Below are positions 9,158 through 18,987 of a stretch of DNA of 64,000 nt, piece after piece (the first letter of the stretch is position 1; the number at the start of each line of letters is the position of its first letter). The stretch spans positions 3,410,001 to 3,474,000 of the forward strand of contig NZ_CP040443.1 in assembly GCF_005843885.1 (NCBI RefSeq). The letters are read 5' to 3'. Under the pieces are notes generated by a model, which saw only the letters and a program-made list of their open reading frames with translations, had not been told where the DNA came from and did no database searches. A program made the position numbers and the translations under genes. The stretch comes from Escherichia sp. E4742 (GTDB lineage Bacteria > Pseudomonadota > Gammaproteobacteria > Enterobacterales > Enterobacteriaceae).

Positions 9158-10972
9158 ATGTTGAATGCATGGCACCTGCCGGTGTCTCCGTTTGTTAAGC
9201 AAAGCAAAGATCAACTGCTTATTACACTGTGGTTGACGGGCGAAGAGCCGCCACAGCGCATTATGTTGCGCATGGAAAACGATAACGAAGAAACATCAAT
9301 ACCGATGCATAAACAGCGCAGCCAGCCACAGCCTGGCGTGACGGCGTGGCGGGGAGCGCTCTCTCTCGCCACCGGGCAACCACGGCGGCGCTACAGTTTC
9401 AAATTGCTGTGGCACGATCGCCAGCGTTGGTTTACGCCGCAAGGTTTCAGCCCAATACCACCAGCACGGCTGGAACAGTTTGCCGTCGATGTGCCGGATA
9501 TCGGACCACAATGGGCGGCGGATCAGATTTTTTATCAGATCTTCCCGGATCGTTTTGCCCGGAGTCAGCCTCGTAATGCCGATCAGGATCATGTCTATTA
9601 TCATCACGCCGCCGGGCGGGAAATCATATTGCGTGACTGGGATGAACCGGTCACAGCACAGGCGGGCGGATCAACGTTCTATGGCGGCGATCTGGACGGG
9701 ATAAGCGAAAAACTGCCGTACCTGAAAAAACTCGGCGTGACGGCGCTGTATCTTAATCCGGTGTTTAAAGCACCCAGCGTGCATAAATACGATACCGAAG
9801 ATTATCGCCACGTCGATCCGCAATTTGGCGGCGACGGGGCGTTGCTGCGTTTGAGACACAACACACAGCAGCAAGGAATGCGCCTGATGCTGGACGGCGT
9901 GTTTAACCACAGTGGCGATTCTCATGCCTGGTTTGACAGGCACAATCGCGGGACGGGGGGCGCTTGCCATAACCCCGAATCGCCCTGGCGCGACTGGTAC
10001 TCGTTTCGCGATGACGGCACGGCGCTCGATTGGCTGGGCTATGCCAGCCTGCCAAAACTGGATTATCAGTCGGAAAGTCTGGTGAATGAAATTTATCGCG
10101 GTGAAGACAGCATTGTCCGTCACTGGCTGAAAGCGCCGTGGAATATGGACGGCTGGCGGCTGGATGTGGTGCATATGCTGGGGGAAGCGGGCGGGGCGCG
10201 CAATAATTTGCAGCATGTCGCCGGCATCACTGAGGCGGCGAAAGAAACCCAGCCAGAAGCGTACATTGTCGGTGAATATTTTGGCGATGCGCGGCAATGG
10301 TTACAGGCCGATGTGGAAGATGCATCGATGAACTATCGCGGTTTTACTTTTCCGCTGTGGGGCTTTCTCGCTAATACCGATGTCTCTTACGATCCGCAGC
10401 AGATTGACGCTCAAATCTGTATGACCTGGATGGACAATTACCGTGCCGGGCTTTCTCATCAACAGCAACTGCGTATGTTTAACCAGCTCGATAGTCACGA
10501 TACCGCGCGATTTAAAACGTTACTCGGACGGGATGTTGCGCGCCTGCCACTGGCGGTCGTCTGGCTGTTCACCTGGCCTGGTGTGCCGTGTATTTATTAC
10601 GGCGATGAAGTGGGGCTGGACGGCAATAACGATCCATTTTGTCGTAAACCGTTTCCCTGGGACCCGGAAAAACAAGATACGGAACTATTCGCGCTGTACC
10701 AGCGAATGATTGCGCTGCGTAAGAAGAGCCTGGCATTGCGTCGTGGCGGCTGTCAGGTGTTGTATGCGGAAGATAACGTGGTGGTGTTTGTGCGTGTGCT
10801 CAATCAGCAGCGTGTGCTAGTGGCAATCAACCGTGGTGAAGCGTGTGAAGTGGTGCTACCCGCATCGCCGTTGCTTAATGTCGCGCAATGGCAATGCAAA
10901 GAAGGGAAGGGACAACGGGTAGATGGGATCCTGACGTTGCCCGCGATATCAGCCACGGTGTGGATGAATTAA
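9158..10972 (+). CDS. malZ: MalZ, maltodextrin glucosidase
   Basis: Cytoplasmic GH13 enzyme that removes glucose from the reducing end of maltodextrins, limiting the maltotriose inducer of MalT. It has 604 residues from the ATG at 9158; an adjacent in-frame ATG at 9155 would add one residue, but 9158 sits 7 bases after the AGGGG ribosome-binding site. Catalytic motifs are in order: DGVFNHSG (about 246-253), nucleophile D336 in GWRLD, acid/base E373 in IVGE, and D448 in QLDSHD. A beta-sandwich domain closes the C-terminus. It differs from the K-12 protein I remember at more than 20 positions, including Y374 next to the catalytic E373, making it one of the more divergent proteins here. Confidence 0.96.
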   Translation: MLNAWHLPVSPFVKQSKDQLLITLWLTGEEPPQRIMLRMENDNEETSIPMHKQRSQPQPGVTAWRGALSLATGQPRRRYSFKLLWHDRQRWFTPQGFSPIPPARLEQFAVDVPDIGPQWAADQIFYQIFPDRFARSQPRNADQDHVYYHHAAGREIILRDWDEPVTAQAGGSTFYGGDLDGISEKLPYLKKLGVTALYLNPVFKAPSVHKYDTEDYRHVDPQFGGDGALLRLRHNTQQQGMRLMLDGVFNHSGDSHAWFDRHNRGTGGACHNPESPWRDWYSFRDDGTALDWLGYASLPKLDYQSESLVNEIYRGEDSIVRHWLKAPWNMDGWRLDVVHMLGEAGGARNNLQHVAGITEAAKETQPEAYIVGEYFGDARQWLQADVEDASMNYRGFTFPLWGFLANTDVSYDPQQIDAQICMTWMDNYRAGLSHQQQLRMFNQLDSHDTARFKTLLGRDVARLPLAVVWLFTWPGVPCIYYGDEVGLDGNNDPFCRKPFPWDPEKQDTELFALYQRMIALRKKSLALRRGGCQVLYAEDNVVVFVRVLNQQRVLVAINRGEACEVVLPASPLLNVAQWQCKEGKGQRVDGILTLPAISATVWMN

Positions 10973-10976
10973 TACC

Positions 10977-11558
10977 TTACAACGCTTTGCGTGACGCCTG
11001 CTCCATCATCCGCGGATAAAATTGCCAGAAGCGGGTTTCGAGGGCATCGTAATGGGCGTCTAAATCGTACCAGGAGTCACGCAGAGCATCCAGACGTGGA
11101 CGACGACTTGCCATGCCGTTTAACACGCTCTGGATGAAATCCATATCGCGATAGCGCACCAGCCATTGCTCTGACCACAAGTAGTTATTCAGATTGATAA
11201 AGCGCGGCGGTGAGTCCGGCAGAATAGCCATCACTTGCTCGCGGGCATAACCGACAAATTCCTCTAGCGGAAAATTGGGTGACAGCTGCGACCAGTGGCG
11301 GGAAAGAAAGTGATCCCACATGACATCCAGCGTGATAGGCGCAACCCGGCGAGTTTCACTACGAAACCACTCCCGCGCTTCGCGGACTTCCGGCAGATTG
11401 TCGGTTAATACGTCGATTCGCCTATGCATGTGAATGCCAGCCACGACGTCGGGCGGATAAATTTCATCAGGGTTTCCGCGAACAAAATCAGCCAGTAAGT
11501 TGCCAGAAAGCGAGCTTTCAGCCAGGTGAGCTAAATGCAGGTGAGCTAAAAAATTCAT
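10977..11558 (-). CDS. acpH: AcpH, acyl carrier protein phosphodiesterase
   Basis: Hydrolyses the phosphopantetheine arm from holo-ACP; distant HD-family metallohydrolase. It has 193 residues and begins MNFLAHLHLAHLAESSLSGNLLADFVRG, where the early histidine and aspartate are the conserved metal-site region. It converges on malZ with only four bases between the two stop codons, and diverges from queA across about 90 bp. Confidence 0.93.
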   Translation of the reverse strand: MNFLAHLHLAHLAESSLSGNLLADFVRGNPDEIYPPDVVAGIHMHRRIDVLTDNLPEVREAREWFRSETRRVAPITLDVMWDHFLSRHWSQLSPNFPLEEFVGYAREQVMAILPDSPPRFINLNNYLWSEQWLVRYRDMDFIQSVLNGMASRRPRLDALRDSWYDLDAHYDALETRFWQFYPRMMEQASRKAL

Positions 11559-11650
11559 CGATTATATTCTATCCAAAGGGGGGTAAAGGTTGCAGGGAGA
11601 GCGCCCCGGCACTAGACTACCCGCCTCTTATTTTAGTCTGAGTCAGTGTC

Positions 11651-12721
11651 ATGCGCGTTACCGATTTCTCCTTTGAATTGCCCGAATCCCTGATTGCCCA
11701 CTATCCCATGCCTGAACGCAGTAGCTGTCGTTTACTGTCGCTGGACGGGCCGACGGGCGCGCTGACGCACGGTACTTTCACCGATTTACTCGACAAGCTC
11801 AACCCCGGCGATCTTCTGGTTTTTAACAATACCCGCGTGATCCCGGCGCGTCTGTTTGGGCGAAAATCCAGCGGCGGTAAAATTGAAGTGCTGGTTGAGC
11901 GGATGCTCGACGACAAACGCATTCTCGCGCATATTCGCGCCTCGAAAGCGCCAAAACCGGGCGCGGAGCTACTGCTGGGCGATGACGAAAGCATCAAAGC
12001 AACAATGACCGCTCGTCACGGCGCGCTGTTTGAAGTCGAATTTAACGATGAGCGCTCGGTGCTGGATATTCTCAACAGCATCGGCCATATGCCGCTGCCG
12101 CCGTACATCGACCGTCCGGACGAAGATGCAGACCGCGAACTTTATCAAACGGTTTATAGCGAAAAACCAGGCGCGGTAGCAGCACCGACCGCCGGACTGC
12201 ATTTTGACGAACCGTTGCTGGAAAAATTGCGCGCCAAAGGCGTGGAGATGGCATTCGTGACCCTGCATGTGGGGGCGGGTACCTTCCAGCCGGTACGCGT
12301 CGACACCATTGAAGACCACATCATGCACTCGGAATATGCAGAAGTGCCGCAGGATGTGGTTGACGCAGTGCTGGCTGCGAAAGCGCGTGGTAACCGGGTG
12401 ATTGCGGTTGGCACCACCTCTGTTCGCTCGCTTGAGAGTGCGGCCCAGGCGGCGAAAAACGATCTGATTGAACCGTTTTTCGATGATACACAAATCTTTA
12501 TCTATCCCGGCTTCCAGTACAAAGTGGTCGATGCGCTGGTGACTAACTTCCACCTGCCGGAGTCAACGCTGATTATGCTGGTTTCCGCATTTGCCGGTTA
12601 TCAACACACCATGAACGCCTATAAAGCGGCAGTAGAAGAGAAATATCGCTTTTTTAGTTACGGTGATGCGATGTTTATCACGTACAATCCGCAGGCAATT
12701 AATGAGCGCGTCGGGGAGTAA
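11651..12721 (+). CDS. queA: QueA, tRNA epoxyqueuosine precursor synthase
   Basis: S-adenosylmethionine:tRNA ribosyltransferase-isomerase; transfers and rearranges the ribosyl group of SAM onto preQ1 in tRNA to give epoxyqueuosine. It has 356 residues, the family length, with the conserved FELPESLIAHYP N-terminus, FNNTRVIPARLFG, and the APTAGLHF and HVGAGTFQPVR signatures. The next gene, tgt, supplies the preceding step, and yajC-secDF follow; this order is conserved in enterobacteria. Confidence 0.98.
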   Translation: MRVTDFSFELPESLIAHYPMPERSSCRLLSLDGPTGALTHGTFTDLLDKLNPGDLLVFNNTRVIPARLFGRKSSGGKIEVLVERMLDDKRILAHIRASKAPKPGAELLLGDDESIKATMTARHGALFEVEFNDERSVLDILNSIGHMPLPPYIDRPDEDADRELYQTVYSEKPGAVAAPTAGLHFDEPLLEKLRAKGVEMAFVTLHVGAGTFQPVRVDTIEDHIMHSEYAEVPQDVVDAVLAAKARGNRVIAVGTTSVRSLESAAQAAKNDLIEPFFDDTQIFIYPGFQYKVVDALVTNFHLPESTLIMLVSAFAGYQHTMNAYKAAVEEKYRFFSYGDAMFITYNPQAINERVGE

Positions 12722-12760
12722 TTCCGCGGCGCTGGTTTAAACGTTGGACTGTTTTTCTGA

Positions 12761-13903
<1,143 letters not shown>

Positions 13904-13925
13904 TATTAATAATGAGGGAAATTTA

Positions 13926-14258
13926 ATGAGCTTTTTTATTTCTGATGCGGTAGCGGCAACGGGTGCTCCGGCACAAGGTAGCCCGATGTCTTTGATTTTG
14001 ATGCTGGTGGTATTCGGTCTGATTTTCTATTTCATGATCCTGCGCCCACAGCAGAAGCGCACCAAAGAACACAAAAAGCTGATGGACTCCATCGCGAAAG
14101 GTGATGAAGTGCTGACGAACGGTGGCCTGGTCGGTCGCGTAACCAAAGTAGCAGAAAACGGCTACATTGCTATCGCGCTGAATGACACCACTGAAGTAGT
14201 TATTAAACGTGACTTCGTAGCCGCCGTTCTGCCGAAAGGCACCATGAAGGCGCTGTAA
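13926..14258 (+). CDS. yajC: YajC, Sec translocon accessory subunit
   Basis: Small inner-membrane protein of the SecDF-YajC complex that associates with SecYEG. It has 110 residues from the ATG at 13926, preceded by TGAGGGA; an in-frame start at 13896 overlaps tgt and is unlikely. One membrane segment (about residues 18-38) is followed by a basic cytoplasmic stretch, RPQQKRTKEHKK, and a small globular domain with GDEVLTNGGLVGRV. Confidence 0.97.
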   Translation: MSFFISDAVAATGAPAQGSPMSLILMLVVFGLIFYFMILRPQQKRTKEHKKLMDSIAKGDEVLTNGGLVGRVTKVAENGYIAIALNDTTEVVIKRDFVAAVLPKGTMKAL

Positions 14259-14285
14259 TTAAAATTTTTCCCTAAGGGAATTGCC

Positions 14286-16133
14286 GTGTTAAACCGTTAT
14301 CCTTTGTGGAAGTACGTCATGCTGATCGTGGTGATTGTCATCGGTCTGCTGTATGCGCTTCCCAACCTGTTTGGTGAGGATCCGGCTGTTCAGATCACTG
14401 GCGCGCGCGGAGTCGCCGCCAGTGAGCAAACGCTGATCCAGGTCCAGAAAACGTTACAAGAAGAAAAAATAACTGCTAAGTCTGTGGCACTGGAAGAGGG
14501 CGCTATTCTTGCGCGCTTCGACTCCACTGACACCCAGCTACGCGCTCGTGAAGCATTAATGGGCATTCTGGGTGACAAATATGTCGTGGCGCTTAACCTT
14601 GCCCCGGCCACGCCGCGCTGGCTGGCAGCTATTCACGCTGAGCCGATGAAGCTCGGTCTTGACTTGCGTGGCGGCGTTCACTTCCTGATGGAAGTGGATA
14701 TGGACACTGCGCTTGGCAAACTTCAGGAACAAAATATCGATAGCCTGCGCAGCGATCTGCGTGAAAAAGGCATCCCGTATACCACTGTTCGTAAAGAAAA
14801 TAATTACGGTCTGAGCATCACTTTCCGCGATGGCAACGCCCGTGATGAAGCCATTGCATATCTGAGCAAGCGTCATCCTGATCTGGTGATTAGCAGTCAG
14901 GGCAGCAATCAGTTGCGCGCAGTAATGAGCGATGCACGTCTGAGTGAAGCGCGTGAATATGCGGTGCAGCAGAACATCAACATCCTGCGTAACCGTGTAA
15001 ACCAGCTTGGTGTTGCTGAACCGGTGGTACAGCGCCAGGGCGCTGACCGTATCGTTGTTGAACTGCCGGGTATCCAGGATACCGCTCGCGCGAAAGAGAT
15101 TCTGGGCGCGACGGCAACGCTGGAGTTCCGTCTGGTAAACACCAACGTTGACCAGGCCGCTGCCGCGTCTGGCCGCGTACCGGGTGACTCTGAAGTGAAA
15201 CAGACCCGCGAAGGTCAGCCAGTTGTGCTGTACAAACGCGTGATCCTGACCGGTGATCATATCACCGACTCCACTTCCAGCCAGGACGAATACAACCAGC
15301 CGCAGGTTAACATCTCGCTCGATAGCGCTGGTGGCAACATCATGTCTAACTTCACTAAGGACAACATCGGCAAACCGATGGCGACCCTGTTTGTGGAGTA
15401 CAAAGACAGCGGTAAGAAAGATGCTAACGGTCGTGCGGTTCTGGTGAAACAGGAAGAGGTGATTAACATCGCGAATATCCAGTCTCGTCTGGGGAACAGC
15501 TTCCGTATCACTGGTATCAACAACCCGAACGAAGCGCGTCAGCTGTCGCTGCTGCTGCGTGCCGGTGCGTTGATCGCGCCGATTCAGATTGTTGAAGAAC
15601 GTACCATCGGCCCGACTCTGGGTATGCAGAACATTGAACAGGGGCTGGAAGCGTGTCTGGCTGGCCTGCTGGTTTCTATTCTGTTCATGATCCTCTTCTA
15701 TAAGAAGTTTGGTCTGATTGCGACCAGTGCTCTGATTGCGAACTTGATCTTGATTGTCGGCATTATGTCGCTGTTGCCAGGCGCAACGCTGAGTATGCCG
15801 GGTATCGCGGGTATCGTCTTAACCCTTGCAGTAGCGGTCGATGCTAACGTACTGATCAACGAACGTATTAAAGAAGAGTTAAGCAACGGGCGTACTGTTC
15901 AGCAGGCAATTGATGAAGGTTATCGTGGCGCGTTCAGTTCCATCTTCGATGCGAACATCACCACGCTGATTAAAGTCATCATCCTGTACGCGGTGGGTAC
16001 CGGGGCAATTAAAGGGTTCGCGATTACTACCGGTATCGGTGTGGCGACGTCGATGTTTACCGCGATTGTCGGTACGCGTGCCATCGTAAACCTGCTATAT
16101 GGCGGCAAGCGCGTCAAGAAGCTGTCAATCTGA
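14286..16133 (+). CDS. secD: SecD, protein translocase subunit
   Basis: RND-superfamily partner of SecF that uses the proton motive force to help pull secreted proteins into the periplasm. It has 615 residues and a GTG start at 14286. One N-terminal membrane segment (about 9-27), a large periplasmic P1 domain containing GLDLRGGVHFLMEVD near residue 125, and a C-terminal bundle of five segments (about 450-605) with AVAVDANVLINERI, the proton-path motif. It lies in yajC-secD-secF, with secF starting 10 bp after its stop. Confidence 0.98.
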   Translation: MLNRYPLWKYVMLIVVIVIGLLYALPNLFGEDPAVQITGARGVAASEQTLIQVQKTLQEEKITAKSVALEEGAILARFDSTDTQLRAREALMGILGDKYVVALNLAPATPRWLAAIHAEPMKLGLDLRGGVHFLMEVDMDTALGKLQEQNIDSLRSDLREKGIPYTTVRKENNYGLSITFRDGNARDEAIAYLSKRHPDLVISSQGSNQLRAVMSDARLSEAREYAVQQNINILRNRVNQLGVAEPVVQRQGADRIVVELPGIQDTARAKEILGATATLEFRLVNTNVDQAAAASGRVPGDSEVKQTREGQPVVLYKRVILTGDHITDSTSSQDEYNQPQVNISLDSAGGNIMSNFTKDNIGKPMATLFVEYKDSGKKDANGRAVLVKQEEVINIANIQSRLGNSFRITGINNPNEARQLSLLLRAGALIAPIQIVEERTIGPTLGMQNIEQGLEACLAGLLVSILFMILFYKKFGLIATSALIANLILIVGIMSLLPGATLSMPGIAGIVLTLAVAVDANVLINERIKEELSNGRTVQQAIDEGYRGAFSSIFDANITTLIKVIILYAVGTGAIKGFAITTGIGVATSMFTAIVGTRAIVNLLYGGKRVKKLSI

Positions 16134-16143
16134 GGAGTGCGAT

Positions 16144-17115
16144 GTGGCACAGGAATATACTGTTGAACAACTAAACCACGGCCGTAAAGTCTATGACTTT
16201 ATGCGCTGGGACTACTGGGCTTTCGGCATCTCTGGTCTGCTGTTAATCGCCGCTATCGTCATTATGGGCGTGCGCGGCTTTAACTGGGGGCTGGATTTCA
16301 CCGGTGGTACGGTTATTGAAATTACGCTCGAAAAACCGGCTGAAATTGATGTAATGCGTGATGCATTGCAGAAAGCGGGCTTTGAAGAGCCGATGCTGCA
16401 AAATTTCGGTAGCAGCCACGACATCATGGTCCGCATGCCGCCAGCTGAAGGCGAAACCGGTGGTCAGGTGCTGGGCAGCAAAGTTCTGAAGGTGATTAAC
16501 GAATCCACCAATCAGAACGCGGCGGTGAAGCGTATTGAATTCGTCGGCCCGAGCGTGGGTGCAGACCTTGCGCAAACCGGTGCAATGGCGCTGATGGCGG
16601 CGCTGCTGTCTATCCTTGTATACGTTGGTTTCCGCTTTGAGTGGCGACTGGCTGCAGGGGTAGTAATCGCGCTGGCGCACGACGTTATCATTACGCTGGG
16701 TATTTTGTCGTTATTCCATATCGAGATTGACTTGACCATTGTGGCATCGTTGATGTCGGTTATCGGTTACTCGCTTAACGACAGTATCGTGGTATCGGAC
16801 CGTATTCGTGAAAACTTCCGCAAGATCCGTCGCGGTACGCCTTACGAAATCTTTAACGTGTCCTTGACCCAGACGCTGCACCGTACCTTGATCACATCCG
16901 GTACCACCCTGATGGTTATCCTGATGCTGTATCTCTTCGGTGGCCCGGTGCTGGAAGGCTTCTCGCTGACCATGCTGATTGGTGTGACTATCGGTACTGC
17001 CTCTTCTATCTACGTAGCATCGGCGCTGGCCCTGAAACTGGGTATGAAGCGCGAACACATGCTGCAGCAGAAAGTGGAAAAAGAAGGGGCGGACCAGCCG
17101 TCAATTCTGCCTTAA
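16144..17115 (+). CDS. secF: SecF, protein translocase subunit
   Basis: Second RND half of the SecDF complex. It has 323 residues from the GTG at 16144 (MAQEYTVEQL), preceded by GAGGAG. Six membrane segments with a periplasmic domain between the first and second; the GLDFTGGTVIEI motif and the GYSLNDSIVVSDRIREN motif in the helical bundle are family signatures. It is the last gene of the yajC-secDF unit and is closed by a terminator at 17137-17166. Confidence 0.98.
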   Translation: MAQEYTVEQLNHGRKVYDFMRWDYWAFGISGLLLIAAIVIMGVRGFNWGLDFTGGTVIEITLEKPAEIDVMRDALQKAGFEEPMLQNFGSSHDIMVRMPPAEGETGGQVLGSKVLKVINESTNQNAAVKRIEFVGPSVGADLAQTGAMALMAALLSILVYVGFRFEWRLAAGVVIALAHDVIITLGILSLFHIEIDLTIVASLMSVIGYSLNDSIVVSDRIRENFRKIRRGTPYEIFNVSLTQTLHRTLITSGTTLMVILMLYLFGGPVLEGFSLTMLIGVTIGTASSIYVASALALKLGMKREHMLQQKVEKEGADQPSILP

Positions 17116-17136
17116 TCAAGTTTCAGTTGATGTTGA

Positions 17137-17166
17137 AAATCCCGGTCAGAAGATCGGGATTTTTTT
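17137..17166 (+). terminator. Rho-independent terminator of secDF
   Basis: Stem AAATCCCGGT / ATCGGGATTT with a short CAGAAG loop, running into a T-tract at 17161-17166. Confidence 0.88.
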
Positions 17167-17241
17167 ATATGGTGTGATTGCGAAAATCCCCGCATCTTGG
17201 GAAACTGCGCGTAACCCTACATTTCATCCAGGTAACTTTTC

Positions 17242-17589
17242 ATGGCTTTCATCCCAAAAAACTATGCGCGGTTAGAAAGCGGCTATCGCGAAAAAGCATT
17301 AAAACTCTATCCGTGGGTCTGCGGTCGCTGTTCCCGCGAGTTTGTCTATTCCAACCTGCGTGAACTTACCGTTCACCATATCGATCACGACCATACCAAT
17401 AACCCGGAAGATGGTAGTAACTGGGAATTGCTTTGTCTCTATTGCCATGATCATGAGCATTCGAAATATACCGAAGCGGATCAGTATGGTACGACGGTTA
17501 TCGCAGGGGAAGATGCGCAGAAAGATGTCGGTGAAGCGAAATACAACCCGTTTGCTGATTTAAAAGCAATGATGAATAAGAAGAAGTAA
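17242..17589 (+). CDS. yajD: YajD, HNH endonuclease-domain protein
   Basis: Small 115-residue protein of unknown biological role. The central part has an HNH fold: a zinc pair CGRC (about residues 33-36), then LTVHHIDHDHTNNPEDGSNW with the catalytic HH, an asparagine in the middle, and a second zinc pair CLYCHDHEH. The C-terminus is rich in lysine and acidic residues. It stands alone after the secDF terminator, with no partner toxin, immunity or phage gene beside it. Nuclease activity is inferred from the motif; the target is unknown. Confidence 0.93.
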   Translation: MAFIPKNYARLESGYREKALKLYPWVCGRCSREFVYSNLRELTVHHIDHDHTNNPEDGSNWELLCLYCHDHEHSKYTEADQYGTTVIAGEDAQKDVGEAKYNPFADLKAMMNKKK

Positions 17590-17642
17590 TAAAAAATGCC
17601 GGATATAAAATCCGCTATTTGAGCTTTGTGACAAACGAAAAA

Positions 17643-17743
17643 TTGCCTGATGCGCTACGCTTATCACCCCTGCGTAATCTCAGCAATATATTGAATTTGC
17701 GTGCTTTTGTAGACCGGATAAGGCGTTTACTCCGCATCTGGCA
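17643..17743. repeat. BIME: paired REP elements yajD/tsx
   Basis: Two REP-type sequences in inverted orientation: GCCTGATGCGCTACGCTTATCA at 17645-17666 and CCGGATAAGGCG...CCGCATCTGGCA at 17713-17743, with an AT-rich spacer. Located between the convergent yajD and tsx. A gyrase/IHF or mRNA-stability role is known for such elements in E. coli. Confidence 0.85.
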
Positions 17744-17771
17744 TGAACAAAGCGCACGTTGTCGACAATCT

Positions 17772-17800
17772 GAAATGCCGGGAATAAATCCCGGCATTTC
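17772..17800 (-). terminator. Terminator of tsx
   Basis: Perfect 12-bp stem from 17772-17783 and 17789-17800 (core ATGCCGGGA / TCCCGGCAT) with a 5-base loop, placed just beyond the tsx stop codon. The stem ends are A/T rich, so it could work in both directions. Confidence 0.8.
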
Positions 17801-17805
17801 ATTCA

Positions 17806-18690
17806 TCAGAAGTTGTAACCTACCACCAGGTAACCACCCCAGCCGGTAGAGCGAACGTTGAAGTTGCCGTTACCGAAGTTCAGCTCTGCATCATCGTTCC
17901 ACTGACCACCGTCATGCCAGTAACGTGCAACGACAGAGTAGTGCCAGTGATCGTAGTTCAGCGCCAGAATATGGCTGGAAGCGATAGAGTTATTGCTACG
18001 CGTCTTAATACCATTGATTGCGTTACCGCTGTCGTCACCCAGATCGGAACCCCAGTCGAAGTTGGTGAAGCCGATGTAGCTCAGCTGACCACCCCACAGA
18101 TCGGTAATCGGCACAAAGTATTTAATTTTGAAACGGTAACCGTCCCACTCGTTTTCGTTCGCTGCGCCGTAGTTCTGCCACTGGTATTTCGCATACACGT
18201 TCATGGACAGGCTCATCGGCAGGCCAGTGTCGATGTCAGTACCCAGACCCATATACCAGGTGCTCTGGCGACCATCTTTGTTACGGCCCATGTCGTAAAT
18301 GTAGTTGTTCGCGAAGTACCACTCTTTGAACGGACCGAAGCTAAGGTCAGTATTGGTCAGCTTATCGATGGAGAAACGCGGTTCGATTTCCATAAACAGC
18401 GGAGAACCGTGGTTCCAGATACCTTTTGCATCGGAATTACCGCCGAAGAATACCGGCGCATCCGCGTAACCATAGAAATCGAACCAGTCTTTTTTAGCGA
18501 ATGCTTCATACTCCAGGTAAGTATCGTTACGGATCTGCGGTCCGAAACGAGTGTGATAGCTACCAACTACGTTAACGCTCTGGTGCCACCAGTCGGAAAG
18601 GTACTGCGGTTTATCGTTTTCAGCTGCGTTGACAGTAAAAGACGAAGAGAGCGCCAGTACCGCACCGGCTGCCAGTAATGTTTTTTTCAT
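17806..18690 (-). CDS. tsx: Tsx, nucleoside channel and phage T6/colicin K receptor
   Basis: Outer-membrane 12-stranded beta-barrel specific for nucleosides and deoxynucleosides. It has 294 residues. The ATG at 18688-18690 gives a typical signal peptide, MKKTLLAAGAVLALSSSFTVNA, with cleavage before AENDKPQYL; an in-frame extension of 16 codons upstream would bury that signal and is rejected. The mature protein is rich in aromatic residues and ends in a terminal phenylalanine (VGYNF), the usual barrel-assembly signal. Upstream sequence holds CRP-type control elements, as expected for a gene of the DeoR/CytR network. Confidence 0.98.
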   Translation of the reverse strand: MKKTLLAAGAVLALSSSFTVNAAENDKPQYLSDWWHQSVNVVGSYHTRFGPQIRNDTYLEYEAFAKKDWFDFYGYADAPVFFGGNSDAKGIWNHGSPLFMEIEPRFSIDKLTNTDLSFGPFKEWYFANNYIYDMGRNKDGRQSTWYMGLGTDIDTGLPMSLSMNVYAKYQWQNYGAANENEWDGYRFKIKYFVPITDLWGGQLSYIGFTNFDWGSDLGDDSGNAINGIKTRSNNSIASSHILALNYDHWHYSVVARYWHDGGQWNDDAELNFGNGNFNVRSTGWGGYLVVGYNF

Positions 18691-18774
18691 ATGTATGCCA
18701 CTGTTTGAAAATCCCTTACGGGAGTGAAAAAGGCGCAAATTGCGTTTCTAAATATTTCCTATACAGAGGAGCCT

Positions 18775-18816
18775 ATTATAAAAATCATTGCTCACAAAAA
18801 TATGTTTCGTTTCACA
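18775..18816 (-). promoter_or_regulatory. tsx promoter with class II CRP site
   Basis: On the minus strand a perfect -10, TATAAT, occupies 18775-18780 with no recognisable -35. A CRP-like site, TGTGAAACGAAACATA, occupies 18801-18816, centred about 40 bp before the expected start, which is the class II spacing. Further upstream, TGTGTAAACGTGAACG near 18840-18860 may be a second CRP/CytR element. This fits the CRP/CytR-controlled P2 promoter known for tsx; the DeoR-controlled promoter was not resolved. Confidence 0.65.
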
Positions 18817-18987
18817 GTTCTATCATTTACGTAATCGATTGCGTTCACGTTTACACATATTCGGGCGGGGATTGTACTGACTTTCACCCTTGTTGCAAAC
18901 TTTTACTATCAATCTGGGTGATGTAAGCGGAGTAACAAAATGACGGGGGAGGATGTTGCGGGACGCACAAAACGCCCCGCGATACGT

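Noticed and set aside
14556..15260. 234-codon open frame antisense to secD
   Set aside because: Shadow frame; no start signal or domain.
17590..17805. Possible CRISPR-like repeats in the yajD/tsx gap
   Set aside because: The repeats are inverted REP units with a single spacer, not a direct-repeat array.
18691..18738. 16-codon upstream extension of tsx
   Set aside because: It would place a basic stretch before a clear signal peptide; the ATG at 18688-18690 gives a normal exported protein.
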